Notes: generated by a model from the letters alone, not told the origin. Shown: positions 1 through 12,490, counted from the first letter of the stretch. The stretch is DNA of 64,000 nt from Phoronis australis (GCA_002633005.1 NMRA01000029.1:1163009-1227008); one strand, 5' to 3'. Numbers and translations: made by a program.

Positions 1-1168
1 CTTACAAGATTAGCTTTTAATTGCAAAATCTATGAATCCGTCGATTTTCCCCGATACATAAACATGTAAATCAGAAACCAACGAATTTGTTTATCAAAAC
101 GGAATGTTATAAGCAATTTCCACAGGTCTGCTTGCAGATTTTTAGGGGTAACCGGGGAACATGGGAGATGGGGCATTCGTATTAAGGTATATCTTTTTCT
201 CAATTCAGAGGTACCTATAAACGTTCACGAGTGAAATTTGAACTCCAAGGTTTAACCATGCCACCTACAGTTTTTGGGGGGGTGGGGCGTTCGTATGAAA
301 TCCTGATACCATATCCATTTTTACGAAAAAACAATGAGAGCCCAATCTCATAACGGTGAGTTGTATGAATATGATTTTTTTGTTTTAACGAGAGGCAGCA
401 TTGTAGCTGCTTAAGTATGCGCGTATTATGCTCGATTCTTGAACTTTCTCTTTTATAAGGTGCAGCGCTTGTGAGTTTTCATCCACTAGGTTTGGTAGCG
501 AAATTTATACGGGATATCGAATCACACCGCCCGGTGATCTGCCGGCGTCCGGTGATTGTGAAATCGGCCGGACCACGAAATAATTTGTCTTTGCCCGACG
601 GTGCAACGACTGGCGATTTCGGACATCGACGCCCTGCCGACGCGTCCAACAATCTCCCAACAATCGCCCAACTGTCATCTATCGCAATTTTAGCTCGGAA
701 ACTAATCGGATCAGCGTCGGAAGGCTTATAAGACTACGGCATAGGTTCACCGCTACTGCTGATCCGCGAAAAATCATCCGGTCTAGGCCAGGAATAGGGA
801 TAGAACTTAATTGGCGTGCTCGGTCGAGCATCGCTAGATATGTGATTTAAGCATTATGACAGCGAATAAAAATATGTTCTAAGCTTGAGAAGAATTGTGA
901 ATTATTGCATTTGCTTCAGACACGGCCGTCATGGTGGATTACACTTAGTTGCCAACACAGTATGACCGGCATGGGAAAATCAAGCGATTTCAACCAATTT
1001 CAGTTGCCTTGGAGATTAATTTACACCTGTCAAGAAGTTGACTAACACAAGAACACCAGTCTCAATATTCCAACCTAATTGAATAATTGACGAGTGTCAC
1101 AGAGTCATGATGACTTCTCTGATCTTTAAAGTGACCCCAGTCCGAAGTTATTAAAAAAATCTACTTAC
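1..1168. other. No gene recognised at left edge
   Basis: I see no exon with convincing borders here. Gene C must continue in this direction because its last visible exon ends in phase 1, so a small exon could be missed. A short GC-richer patch near 480-720 is open on the plus strand but has no recognisable domain. Confidence 0.4.
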
Positions 1169-1294
1169 GTTGAGGATTTGTTTTCGCAAGCGTACAAAGG
1201 CACGAGTTGTACAGATATAAACCACACGAACAATCACCACCGTTATTGTCACCAGATGTCGACACTGCTGCACTATCGTTCAAGGTAGACGCAT
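1169..1294 (-). CDS. Exon: Cys-rich segment after CUB domain
   Basis: The exon is 126 bases, phase 1 to phase 1, with a TTTTCAG acceptor and a GTAAGTAG donor on the minus strand. It encodes a Ser/Thr/Asn-rich start followed by a short run with four cysteines (GDCSCGLYLYNSCLC). I do not recognise this as a named domain; a truncated EGF-like or linker segment is possible. It directly follows the CUB exon in phase, and the phase-1 donor means the protein continues to the left. Confidence 0.65.
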
Positions 1295-1532
1295 CTGAAA
1301 ATGCGAAATAATACCAGAAAATGCATTTCGTTTCAAAAGACATTCAGACGTCTTCAAAAGCCTTTTACGAATTATTTACAAAATTTCATTGCACTCAAAA
1401 ATGATTTATTGTGAATAAGCCCTCTGCATTATTGTTCTAGACAAACTGCCGCATTTTCCTTGTCAGAATAACTATCAAACAGTGAAGCTAATTTCAAACA
1501 GAGGACAAATTGCTCTAACAATCAAAACTCAC

Positions 1533-1689
1533 CTACTGCCTCAAAGATGGCGTTAAAGCCAACTTTATTAACACTGGAATCAGATCTGAATATAATTTCC
1601 ACACGGTTGGAGTCAGACGTCCACGTCGTCCCTCTTTTCTTTAGTCCACAGAGATTTCCACTGGATTTCCTAGTTTCCAAGTCCGTCAA
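1533..1689 (-). CDS. Exon: second half of CUB domain
   Basis: The exon is 157 bases, phase 0 in and phase 1 out, with a strong TTTTTCTGCAG acceptor and a GTGAGT donor. The translation carries the CUB C-terminal signature: GNLCG, then W-S-N-V-I-F-SD spacing, ending GFNAIFEAV. The Cys in GNLCG is the fourth CUB cysteine and pairs in the family with the one in CKYDYVR on the preceding exon. A 1.2 kb intron separates the two halves. Confidence 0.85.
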
Positions 1690-2854
1690 CTGCAGAAAAA
1701 GTGAAAGTCTTAAAAACTGACATCCATTTGTGTGGTACCTTACCCGGGTTTCGTGTCCCGTCTAAAACCACTCTACCCTCTCCCAATTATTAGTCAACAG
1801 TTTTTAATCAACTACAAAACTTGACCAAGGTCTCATGTGCTCTCATTTTTAAGGCAACTTAGAAATTTGTGCATGCAGTGACATCTGTTAGTAATGCTGA
1901 TCACTGGCCTCATCGGGCAAAAAGAGACGGAAGTAAGAACGACAACTAGACTTGCATGCCCGCCAAGGCGGTATGCTTTTCTATAGCGGACTTTGAGATA
2001 AGCGGCTAGGCCTTCCAGGGAAACAGTCATCAACAGAAAAGGTACAATTTCTGTAAACTGTTATTTTTGCTTTTACCCAAAAATGCCATTGCTTCAGTTA
2101 CTACTAAAAAGTTGTGTACGTTACATGTACAATGCACGGCTGCCTCAACGGCTCTCCTTTTCGTGACACAGGATACCATTTTTCCATAGAAACCATTATT
2201 AGAAAAATGAAACAAAATAAAACACTTATGAAACAAGCCAATAGATCTGCTCAAACAGCTGAAGACTCATCGAAAAATTGTCCACAGATTCTGTGACGAC
2301 AGAAATTAGAAGAAAATCCCGATGTGGGGAGCAAAATATTGGTGGAGTGTGATACTACAAACAAAATTTTATTCTCGTCTCAATTTATGGAACCATAGAG
2401 TCTTTTTATCATTCCGTATCAACGGCAATTGTCTGTCATTTTGTGCATCCAGATTTTGACTTAATAACGTCATATTAAAGTTGGTAATGATCCGAATGCC
2501 AACCAACAAGCGAAGAGAATGTATATGGTTTACGAGTTCACCACTAGATGAAAAATGCAACTGGCGGAGTAACCAGGGAACAGTAAAATGTCCATTCTTC
2601 AAGTGAAGAAGTGGTTTCGAAAGGCTTAATTTCTGTGCAGCTATATTCGCCGTATCATTCCTTCAGATAATTTCGAGCGACTGTTAATTTGGTCCAATAT
2701 TTGATGTCCAATGCGAGTGTGATATGTACGACACCCATTACTAGACTCTCAACGTATAGACTTCCAACTCTGTTTGGATTCAGGATTGGCTTCACGAAGC
2801 ACGCATTTTAATGCTAGTTAACCATTTAAAAATAATCTCCACGTTTTCACTTAC

Positions 2855-3036
2855 CCGAACATAATCGTACTTGCAACGGGAGTGGCTTTCCAATGCGAAG
2901 TCCTTAAACTGAACTTTTATTGCCGTTCCTTTTTCGGCGACAATTGTGGTGTTGCAGTTGGATCTTGATGGGTACGTCAAAGGATACCTCGGTGACGTCA
3001 CGCTTCCGCTGCTTGCGTTGAAAACTGCGTTGCAAT
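2855..3036 (-). CDS. Exon: first half of CUB domain
   Basis: The exon is 182 bases, phase 1 in and phase 0 out, with a GTAAGTG donor. The translation has the canonical CUB start: Cys, then SGSVTSPRYPLTYPSRSNC, a central hydrophobic strand and CKYDYVR at the end. Three of the four CUB cysteines are here. The calcium-site acidic motif typical of cbEGF-CUB pairs is only partly kept. The acceptor (CATATAG) has a weak pyrimidine tract. Confidence 0.87.
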
Positions 3037-3804
3037 CTATATGCACGAGGGAATAAATTGATATGCATCAAAGTTCGTTTTGTGAAGATTACAACTAAAA
3101 TGACTTGGAAACAGTACCATTGACTCGCATCACGATATCCATAGATGCATTTTGTTTTGAAAATATCTTAATTGTACTACAGCTTTCTGGCTTCCCTTAT
3201 TCACAACAAAGTATAGGTTCAATCAAAATTAGAAGACGCGCGCAACATCTACCTACCGTTCTGATCAACATTCCGTTTTTCTCTGTGATCGTGGTCGAGT
3301 GCAGGTTTACATTCAACCTAAAACATTGCCCATCAATAAATACAAATGGAACAATATCAAAAGGCGCATGTAATACAACAATCCATAATTCGGCAAAAGT
3401 AATTCGTGACCATATAGGCATTACCGGGATATGTTTTCTCGGGGACCTGAGCTATAAGAAATTTGGACCCTGATAATTTCACTGTCCCACAAATCGTCAT
3501 TTGTTCAACCCCTGCTGTTGCCACAGTTTTCGAGTTACTCGGTGCTCACAAATTTCCAGCCTCCTGTCCCCACCCAATAGCTTTCGATGCCCCCTGGGTA
3601 TGTCCCTAAGCGTATGTCTTGCTTAGCTAACCCGGCACTGCATAATGACAGGAAAAAAGCAATTACCAGACTAATACAATCAGAGGCATGTCTTTTCAAG
3701 CAAATCATATCTCGAACAGACTCACCAACGCTACGATCACTGACAGAACCGCTATGCAGACAATACGCATCTTCGCCGACGTCGAACTAAAGCACAGTCT
3801 TCTC

Positions 3805-4385
3805 TTAAAAGCGATATAACTTTCGACTTGAAGTCTTGCGATAAAAGAAATTTGAATGTCATCGGAGAGCGTCATCCATATTTATATGCAAATGAAACGA
3901 GGAAACAGATACGCTGAAGGCGACACTCATTATCTCCGACCCCACTTACTCAGAAATCAGCCCCCGAGTTCTATGAATTGTTAAGCCTTATCTTGTAGTG
4001 GGAAANGTGTTCAACCCATGATGTCACATGGCGGGAAATGTGAAAATTGGCAAAATTGAAAGAGAAATCAAAATTTCGAGCTAATGACACAAAATAATCA
4101 TGGATTTGGCTAAATTTTACGTCATACATTTAGTCTGTGGCCACCGGTAATTCGAAATGTGCAAAAATCCATGGTGTGTACTGTTTAAAAGCGATATAAC
4201 TTTCGACTTGAAGTCTTGCGATAAAAGAAATTTGAATGTCATCGGAGAGCGTCATCCATATTTATGTGCAAATGAAACGAGGAAACAGATACGCTGAAGG
4301 CGACACTCATTATCTCCGACCCCACTTACTCAGAAATCAGCCCCCGAGTTCTATGAATTGTTAAGCCTTATCTTGTAGTGGGAAA
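3805..4385. repeat. 201-base duplication around a single-N join
   Basis: Bases 3805-4005 and 4185-4385 are almost identical (I see one difference, TATATG versus TATGTG). The first copy ends exactly at the lone N at 4006. No mobile-element termini are visible. This is more consistent with overlapping contig ends or alleles not merged by the assembler than with a biological tandem repeat. Confidence 0.8.
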
Positions 4386-6746
4386 CTTACTCATTGCGGC
4401 CACGGCCAACGTTATCTATTGAGGTCATTAGTCTAAGTCGGAACTCTTGTATTTACGATCTATGAGACGTCTGTTATTGCAATTACTAACGAGAGTGTAT
4501 TACCCCGACAAACGTCTGGTCTTCCGTGTTTTGCTAGGGCCAGGCGTCTTGGGGATTTCCCCTAGAGAGCTTTTCTGTTGTAATAGACCACTCTGCTCCG
4601 AGGTTTGCCGACAAAAACAGTGTTGCTCGACTTGAACATATCATTCAAATTTTGAAATGTGCTACTTTGGCAAATAGTTTTTGTTTGTATAATTATTAAC
4701 GTATGCGGGCTATGGAGCTTTCATCCAAAAATTACGTTTTAGGTTCTACGGAAACTTGGACTTCGATCGCAGAAGTCAGAGTCCTGAGTCGTTACCAGTT
4801 ACCTTCTTAGAACCGTCCATGTGAAAAAGGTTATCTCGACCTGAACATTTATTGACCGATTGACTATAAAGTTTGATGGCTGTCGAAAGTTGATCTAAGG
4901 CATAGAGATGAAAACATATCAGAGGCCAGACTGTTCCCGGTACTCGACCAGGGCCACGGGTCGGTACGTATAAAGAATAACCAATGTAATTGTCTGGTTT
5001 GTTGACTAATTTTGCCGAGAATCGCTGATTGTACGAAACTGTACCTCAAGAGTCTCGCTTGACGAACAATAAAAACAAGATGAAAATGAAGCAATGAACA
5101 AAACTCAGTCGAGCATGCTGCCGGAAATTTACAATGCAAACTCTCGCAGCTAGTCTCGCGGGGGTCGCGAGCTCTAATAATAACATAGAAAACATTGGTC
5201 TTGTGCAACATGGAGAAAACTGTTGATGAGTGAAGGTGTTTTGCACGTCAGGGTTTGATGGAACGAGACAGCTTTTAAGTTCCACAAACGCAAATTGATC
5301 CACAATATGGTGAAGCTGTTTGGAACAAATTGGTGATTAGCGAAATGTCTGGCATCGTATATATTATACACACGAATAGGAATGCAATTGTGACAAAAAA
5401 AAATCGCGTTTAGCTATTCTTAAAAAACCTTATTTGTTATTTACCACGCATGGTTTTCCCAAGTGCCTAAACAAAGCGGGCGCAAACCTAATCAGCTAAA
5501 ATTTTTTCTCCATAGAAATTAACGGTGCCGCGGGCGGTTTTCATCTACACCCGTTGATAAGCCCACCCAAAAGCGCCGGTAAGTTACACTCGCCGTGTTG
5601 GCAGACTCATAAGGAAGCTAACAAACTAGCCAGACTAAAACGGGCTTTCTCATTCTTTTAATTGTATCGAGAAATAAAAAGAAGATGTAAAACAGTTACA
5701 ATCTATTCTAGTGCTGAAAAAGTTGTTAAAAGTTATAATAAAAAAGCGGAATTTTTTGTCAAGATTTCCCCTAAACTTGAACTCGAATTGTAGCATTTAT
5801 TGTCCTGAGTGATAACTACTTCACTTTTTGGAGTGTGAAACGTGCTGCGTAGTCTGCGAAATTGGTGGGTATAAATTGGCAACGTAACTAAAACTTAAGG
5901 ACATTTGTTCAGGCAAAGGATGATGTGCCAAAGACAGCATGAGTATAAAGACAGGCAACTTGGATGCTATCATTGAAAAGTCAGAACGCTAGAATACGAA
6001 TTCAATATTTCTACCGACTCAGGCGTATTTTCGTGGCTGCTTTAGTAAAAATAGTTCGGAGTCTTTTTTGAAATTTTCACAAAACGTTCGCTTTTTAAAA
6101 TTTTCAATGATAAAACCTGGCCTCGGTTTCATGAAGCTAATTTAGTTTTAACTTAGACCGAAATAACAATGCTGTCATTCCATCACATGTCACGTTGGGC
6201 TTGTTTCACAATGCTGTTGACGTCGTGCCAACAATAGAACTTGAGACTTAATTAAAAATTCATGAAAGTAAACGCCATTCCCGGAGTCGTTTCATTGGGC
6301 TAAAATGTATTTAGTTATTTTCCAAAAATAACCAATTGATGAGTCTTGTGGGATTTTTGTAGAACACTTGACAAATCTAGGCCACCTTAGCTGGTATATT
6401 TTCATGACAAGATTGATTTATTTTGAATTGGCGATCTATTAATGGTGTGCTGACAGGGAAACTGTTTCAGAAATTTAAAGCTTGGTCACGCACTTCTGAA
6501 GCTACCGAATGTAGCACAACAAACATTAGTAGAGAGAATTTGAAAGCCTCCGTTTGTAAGAATGAAAAATGTCAAGATTCCGCCGACATTTGAACTCGGA
6601 CTGCGGCAGTCAAAGTTCTTATTGCTCAACATTATTTACAGAGCCATTGGTATAGCCAGTTCCACTAGGTGGCACTTGCTCTCAGATTAGCAGTGATTTC
6701 TCAGCGTGGCTAGTGAAGAGTTGACAGTTAGCTACTGCTAGAGTAT
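4386..6746. other. No gene seen
   Basis: AT-rich sequence between gene C and the first repeat cluster. Open frames of 65-115 codons near 4864-5371 on the minus strand overlap each other in different frames, have no domain and no shared splice borders, and were not called. If gene C has upstream exons of its own they should be here or in the next 1.5 kb. Confidence 0.4.
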
Positions 6747-6998
6747 AGGGGTCTGTTTGATGGAAAGTGACTTTTATTAGTCAGAACTTTGGTTTTACGC
6801 TCCACACAACTATGTCCAAAGAATGAATGAGCACGAGCAAACATGCAAAGTCTCTGAGAACGTGCAACAGCTACCTTTTACAAATTGTTTCTAGACAGTG
6901 GCGCGCACACAATTGCTTGGCTGAATCAGCAGTTGCGAAGGTAAGCGCAATACTTAGTCACTGTCTTACGTGACTTTATTGTAATGAAACAGACCCCT
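6747..6998. mobile_element. Short inverted-repeat element (MITE-like)
   Basis: The ends are inverted: AGGGGTCTGTTTGATGG at the left and, read on the opposite strand, AGGGGTCTGTTTCATTAC at the right. Similarity continues inward (AGTGACTTTTATTAG versus AATAAAGTCACG). About 250 bases long and without coding capacity. No clear target-site duplication was found. Confidence 0.6.
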
Positions 6999-7410
6999 GG
7001 CTTATTGCTATTTAGGACCCCAGAAAAATGGCCAAATTCGCCTTACTTCGGAACATCTTATCCCACAAGTGACTGATCGGATACAATAGAAACTTGATCG
7101 TTTTGCAGACTTCGAAAGAAGTTCTCAAATTTCTTCAAACTTTTGAGGGTTGTAAGGCATTATTGTGTTTCAGGAAATAGGATGGAATTGTCGTCTTTAA
7201 TGCATTTTAATAGGAAGAGGCCGGGTTTGAAATCCTTTTAGGCAGCATCTGCGAAGTGAAGCGCAATACCTAATTTCTGTCTTTTGTCTTATGCAACTTT
7301 AATATAATCAAACAGACCCCTGGCTTAGTTATTTAGGACCCTAGAAAATGTTCGTGTTCGCCGAACTCCGGAGCATCTGATCTCAGAAGTGACTGATCGG
7401 ACACAAATGA
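6941..7410. repeat. Diverged tandem duplication
   Basis: Bases about 6941-7100 and 7256-7410 are clearly related but diverged. Both carry AAGCGCAATAC, CAGACCCCTGGCTTA, TATTTAGGACCC and AAGTGACTGATCGGA in the same order. The first copy overlaps the right end of the inverted-repeat element. Confidence 0.65.
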
Positions 7411-7489
7411 AATTTTCAGATACTGAAATTTATACACTATTCTCCGAAATGCTGTCGGGAATTGTTTTTAGAAATTTCAACTTTTGTAT

Positions 7490-7750
7490 AAGGCGACATC
7501 AAAAATAGGAATGTTTTGATATTCGTGAAAATAGCTGAATAAAACGAAGACAAGATGATAATTTTGAAATACATTTTTGAGATTTCATCTTCAACATTTG
7601 TACCAAACGAAATTTGCTCATGTTATTGATATGTTTTTGTTTTGTTATCAACGTATCTTTCGTTTTGCTACATTTACTTAAAGAAATGAAATGGTCACGT
7701 GACCCATTTGATTGCAAATTTACAAAAAGTGAACATAAAATTCTGCAGAC
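7490..7750. repeat. AT-rich dispersed repeat, related copy near 15010-15250
   Basis: This stretch and 15010-15250 share a diverged order of blocks (ATCAAAAATA, AAAACGAA, AAGATGATAA versus AAAATGATAA, TTTTGAGATTT, CATGTTATTGAT versus CATGTTGTTGAT). The sharing explains overlapping short open frames on both strands here, which I do not regard as genes. Confidence 0.45.
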
Positions 7751-8289
7751 TTTCTACTTCGGAAAAAATAAATATATTTTTACAAAGTTAAACCAATAGT
7801 TTTGTTAGCATTTGGCTGAATACACGGACTTGTTGATAAGGACGCCATCTTGATTTGACCCACCTCATCATTTTACGCGCTGATCATGGACTCCAGCCAC
7901 TCGCGGATCTAAAATCCTACAAGTACAATTTTCTTACTAAAATTGTTGGAGTCTCCTCTTAAAAGCTGCAGTTGGTGTTTTTTGGTCGTGTCCTTAGAAG
8001 GACATCAACGACGAACAGTGAATTCTTCTCAAAAGAATAAATGCACCCTTTCAAGAACAGATTTACAAATTTCAGGAAAAAATAGTTAAACCTAACGTTA
8101 TAATGTTAAGTGGCCGATTGTATTGTAAAAAGGTGCTTGTTAATGGTCGTTCGTTGGGCAGTGCTTAAATGTATACATATGGAAAGGAAACTGTTTTCTG
8201 CGTATCCCAAACGAATGCTTGACACGGCAAGTGTTCATTGAACACTAAGTGCAGTGTTTTCCAGTAGTTCGTGTTTTTTGCTTTTATAG

Positions 8290-8873
8290 CTATAATTGAA
8301 CTGAATCGGCCGAGGTTTTTGGAACAGAGATATTGGCCGTTTCAGCATTTGGATTTGATGGCGTCGAATTTATGACTCCGTCAGTGTCCTTCAATTGCAA
8401 AGCATCTGGTGCTGTAATGGTTTCCGGTGCCGGGAGATCTGCACTCGTGTACTGTGCGTTACGAGGATCATCTGGTTGTGCGGGAAGGGCGTTCTCCTCC
8501 GCACCACCACCTTTAAATTTCGTTGGGGCTTCCTCAGTCAAAACGTCATCTGGCTCAAAAGTTTGTGGCGTGGGAGACGCCGAAACTTGTGGCTCGTCAG
8601 TAGGCGTCTTTATGCTCTCGCTCTCCGTTAAAGGAGCGTTCTCGACGGCGAGACCTGAAGCTGATTGAGAGGAGGCGTTGCGTATGCTCTGAACTTCGAT
8701 GCCTGCTCTCTCGGCCTCGCTGAATGTGAGCACCGGACAGTCGCATGGCACCGTGGCTTCCTGGTCGCCCCGTTGTGTGCGTCTAGGCAGGCACACGGCT
8801 ATAACACCGAAGACGAGAAGCAACACAATACCGACGGTTGATCCAATAATGATCTTGTGTACTCTAGTGAGTC
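8290..8873 (-). CDS. Exon: transmembrane segment and cytoplasmic tail, terminal exon of gene B
   Basis: The minus-strand acceptor is ACCGTAG at 8874-8875, phase 1, and the frame stays open to a TAG at 8290-8292. The first residues are juxtamembrane (LTRVHKI), then a membrane span (IIIGSTVGIVLLLVFGVIAV) and a basic stop-transfer (PRRTQRG). About 165 residues of cytoplasmic tail follow, rich in Pro, Thr, Ser, Ala and Glu, with no enzymatic domain. Open frames on the opposite strand between 8333 and 8668 are shadows of this exon. The acceptor phase matches the kringle and linker exons upstream. Confidence 0.75.
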
Positions 8874-9239
8874 CTACGGTAAAACGACGTCAAAATATTG
8901 GTGATAGTAATGCTGAAAATATCACGCTAAAATTTAAGTGACGTGAAATGTGAATCATCCTTCCCAGCAAAAACTCCTTAGCGCAGTGTCACACCAAACT
9001 CGTACTCAGAACATCCGAGCCAATGTTCAAAACATAATGGGGTGGGAACGAGTGGAAACAATCAACACGGGCCATAATAAATTGCTTCGAATGCGACACT
9101 TCTTTGTTGCTATACATGTCCGAGACACAAGCACGCCTTTTAAGAGGCTGACTTTCACTAAGGGACTCAGAAATCCGTCGATTCCATTTGTAATTTAGCA
9201 ATCTGGTTTGCAGTACGACCATACCTTGTTTTGTTTTAT

Positions 9240-9364
9240 GACAAAATAAAGGATTGTTCTAAAACCCCCTGGACCCCCACGTACCTCACGACCCCCCCGA
9301 CCCACGACCCTCTTGATCGCGGCAATAGAGGTATCCTTACGTACGTTAACGTATATATATAGAG

Positions 9365-9402
<38 letters not shown>

Positions 9403-9900
9403 AAATTTTTATTATTAGCTTTCTGTCGTATATTCGTTTACAATATTCTACATGTAACCTTTATTTTTTTTGTTACCAGTTTGTTTTTTCAAACTGTATT
9501 TACTGAAGAAATTATATATCCGCGGCCTTTTAGGACTCTCGCAAAAAGAGCTTGAATCTGCCATTCACGGAAGAGCAGACGACACCATTACACTCTGTCG
9601 GGAACTAGACGACTTGTAACGTTGGTAGGCTTTTGATTAGAATTGATCACGTTGTTTGTCCTGTTCTTGGCTTTCCAACTTGCCGAATCGACTCTCGTAA
9701 TTGCAAAAAATAGGGAAAAGCCAGTCGAGCTCAGGGCCAGACGCGTTGGTCCTGTAAGTCAGCGCTTGTTCTATGTTCAGATCTGCAGTAGTCGAGGTTG
9801 TGTAAACTGTACTCTGTAGTAGGTCGAGGGGGCTGGGGTCGTGGGTACACGAGTTCATGGGTCGTGGGTTGATAGGGTCGTGGGGTTTGAGGGAGGCTTA
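9240..9900. repeat. (TA)n microsatellite flanked by inverted C/G-rich blocks
   Basis: A TA/GA dinucleotide run occupies about 9349-9397. Near 9265-9310 the plus strand carries ACCCCC/ACGACCC units, and near 9830-9890 it carries their complement (GGGTCGTGGGT, GGGGTCGTGGG). The C-rich and G-rich blocks are therefore inverted copies about 550 bases apart. No coding content is supported. Confidence 0.5.
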
Positions 9901-11050
9901 GAACAATCCCAAAACGAACGAGAGGATTTTTTAAACTGGTTCGAAGTTCTAAAGCACGCTTCCCTTTCACATCTGTTCACGGGGTGAATTCGTGATAACA
10001 TTCGTTCGGTTTTCACTCAGTTTTTACCGCATCTTCCAACAAATAATCGAGAACTTTCCTGACCACAAGTTCTTAATGCCATTTAACACCAAAGGCGTTC
10101 TCAGAACGTCTGAACATCAATCAGTTCTGCCTAAAACAATCCGACTATGGGTGTTCTACAACATCCGTGATGACTTGTTCATTCAGAGTCATGGTTATTA
10201 ACATCATGTCCAAAGCAGCCTCTCGTTGGCTCACTTTAAACACTATGCTATATAGGGCGTCATAGCATGCGACTTTTGGTAAAATCTTCATAACTGTCTT
10301 TTCATCTATGAGGCAAGTCACCTGCGTAAAGGCATTTGTTAAAAATGGTCGCGAAGTGGTCCGAGTTTTACCCATAGGCTATGGGAAAACATTGATTTTT
10401 GAACTTAAAGGCGTATGCACGCCTGCTTAAGTCTGACTGAATCCATTGTGTATTGTAATTAATCCACTCAACGCTGTTCTCGCAAAATTGTTGTTTGCAG
10501 ATTATCTCGAGCACGCACAGTGACGTCCACATCAGAACGTCATTGCGTTTTTATTTGCATCATGACACTCGTCACCCGGAGGCGCTTCGAAGGAACGCGT
10601 AGTGTTCTTACCCAGCTTGTACAACGCTTACTTTTTCTGCTCAAGATCTTACTGAGAACTACCTTGATTTGACCGCACCCTTAGCCAGTTTTTGGTAACT
10701 ACTTTATTCAAACCGAGATTGCTTCGGCGTGATTCAGTTTGTACAGCGACTATGTTGTAGGCCTAATTTCTTAACGCAAATGTATGTCGCACGGGATTTC
10801 ACGTTAACTTTCAAGTGTAAACCAACGCGCGCCTAACGTGAAGGTACATGACTGTGTACCAAATTAAAGTGAAATGATCACTACCATTTGTCATGAACAG
10901 ACAATGAGAAGGGGATAGTATATTATATGTAGAACAAATTGGGATTGTTATGTTTCGTGTGACCAGCATGGAGAAGGCTTACGAGGTTTATTAAAACATA
11001 ACAGAACTATGACCTTGCACATTGAATTTTAAGTGAACTGTATTTTCATG
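9900..11050. other. No gene seen
   Basis: Intronic position within gene B. Only short unrelated open frames occur, with no domain, splice borders or repeat ends that I could recognise. Confidence 0.4.
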
Positions 11051-11053
11051 TAT

Positions 11054-11235
11054 CAGTGGCGGATCTAGGATATCACAAGGGAGGGGCAACATTTTGTCCG
11101 GCTGTAAGCATTTGCGCAAACTGAACCATGATTGTAGATGCGCATAGCACCGAATGGAGGGAGGTCGGGAGGGGGGTTTGCCTCCCTCTCGATCTGGAAA
11201 TTTTTCTGTTTTTACCTCTAAAAATCAAGCATTTT
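11054..11235. mobile_element. hAT-like non-autonomous element, one end
   Basis: The left end reads CAGTGGCGGATCTAGGA, a terminal sequence widely found on non-autonomous hAT-like elements of invertebrates. The typical GGGGGGTTTGCCTCCCTC block follows. The matching right end was not identified, so the right limit is approximate. Confidence 0.5.
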
Positions 11236-11309
11236 CCTTGATTCCTGAGGTATTATCCAAGAAAAAGGGCAATAAAAAAAAAACAAGGAGAACGTGTCAA
11301 ATAGACGGT

Positions 11310-11374
11310 ACCTAAGACTCGAACTCACGACCTGCCGGATAGAGCGGGCGTGCGTTACCACTACACCACCACGA
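11310..11374 (-). repeat. tRNA-like sequence, probably tRNA-derived SINE head or decayed tRNA
   Basis: On the minus strand there is a good A-box (TGGTGTAGTGGTAAC, about 11354-11368) and a B-box-like GAGTTCGAGTC (11316-11326) at tRNA spacing. The anticodon and acceptor stems do not pair properly, and a T-run follows downstream on the minus strand. I favour a polymerase III-derived repeat over a functional tRNA. Confidence 0.45.
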
Positions 11375-12219
11375 TTTAAATACAAATTCTTACTAAAAGA
11401 CCTCCTTGTTTATGGTCCACAGCGTTTGCGCGCAAAACCTACTTCTTTTTGTAATGCTTATTACACGTTTTATATTTTGCCGTGCCATAAATTCTTAACA
11501 AATTTGTCGTATTTAAAATAGTCTTCAAATGCCCAAAAGACCAAATCCGTTTTTCGTGTTGGCAATAATGACGGGATTGCTTTGGAAATCGTCTTAAGAT
11601 AAGTTTTGACAAAGACAGTATTGCGAGTTTCTGAGTGATTCACTAAGGCTTCGATTAAAGTTCACATCTTACCAGCAGCTTCTGTTTTTTCATCGTCACT
11701 CAGGTTCCATTTTCTTTAAAAAATGAAGTAATTTTCTTCATTGCACAGTGGAGCAGACGACGGAAACGGAGTCGTAGTGCGCAGCGCCACTGCCGGTCGC
11801 CTGGGATATCGCGAGAGAGCCTATACATGTACTTAGCCATAGTTCCGTTAGGAATGCGCCGTGTTCCGAATTTGACACTTGAAATTGGATTTGAGCCACC
11901 CCCCAACACTAAAACTGCACACATTTAATTCTTTTTTCATCCGTATAATTTTAATCACCGGGGTTAATTAATAAACTCACCATTTCCCTACGCTCTGGCT
12001 GTTTTATTTTTTTTGCGGCAGCCCCTGGCCCCCCTAAATCCCCCTATGTGTATAGACTGTCCCAAAAACGATAACAAAAAATCGATGGCTCTTATTGATT
12101 TTCGTTGACCAGCTGAATTAAACAGTCCCAGAAAGATACCTACGGATTGTTCGCTTTTATGCTGTTTTATTTTCATTTATTAGTCAATTCTGGCTTTTAT
12201 ACAAACCGAGAGTAAGCCC

Positions 12220-12490
12220 TACATCGAATTCTCAATATTATTGAAAATAAATAGGTGTCTTTTCATGCAACGTCACAAATTTAAGGACTAAGTCCCAATT
12301 TGCTTTCACTGTAAAAGGGATCAATTTTTAGACACACTAATGGAAAATATCATTAATTGTTAAATAGGAAGTCATTATAAAGATAAAATGATTGCAAAAA
12401 CATTGTGAGTTATCAGACACCAACACGCAGAAGTTTTAGTGAACTTAGCCGAGTCCCTATTTTGGGGTAGTTCCATGCAACAGGGCACTC
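12220..12490. mobile_element. MITE copy (family of 35357-35717), partial
   Basis: The right end matches the terminal repeat of the intact copy: GAACTTAGCCGAGTCCCTAT then TTCCATGCAACAGGG. The interior shares the palindromic TCAATATTATTGAAAATAAATAGG block in inverted orientation. The left terminus is missing or decayed. Confidence 0.6.

Larger units (their letters stand above)
1169..3036 (-). other. Gene C: CUB-domain protein, partial multi-exon gene
   Basis: Three consecutive minus-strand exons (2855-3036, 1533-1689, 1169-1294) join with matching phases (1 in, 0, 1, 1 out). They encode one complete CUB domain followed by a Cys-rich linker. CUB domains are extracellular protein-interaction modules. 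No signal peptide, start codon or stop is visible: the 5' end must lie above 3036 and the 3' end beyond base 1. The first exon could accept the phase-1 output of gene B upstream, so this may be an alternative 3' part of that gene and not a separate one. Confidence 0.75.

Noticed and set aside
8333-8668. Plus-strand frames of 78-111 codons
   Set aside because: Shadows of the minus-strand terminal exon of gene B.
11672-11697. Mini-exon-like stretch with a GTAAGA donor (DDEKTEAA) between gene B exons
   Set aside because: No acceptor gives the required phase 1; all options introduce a stop or wrong phase.
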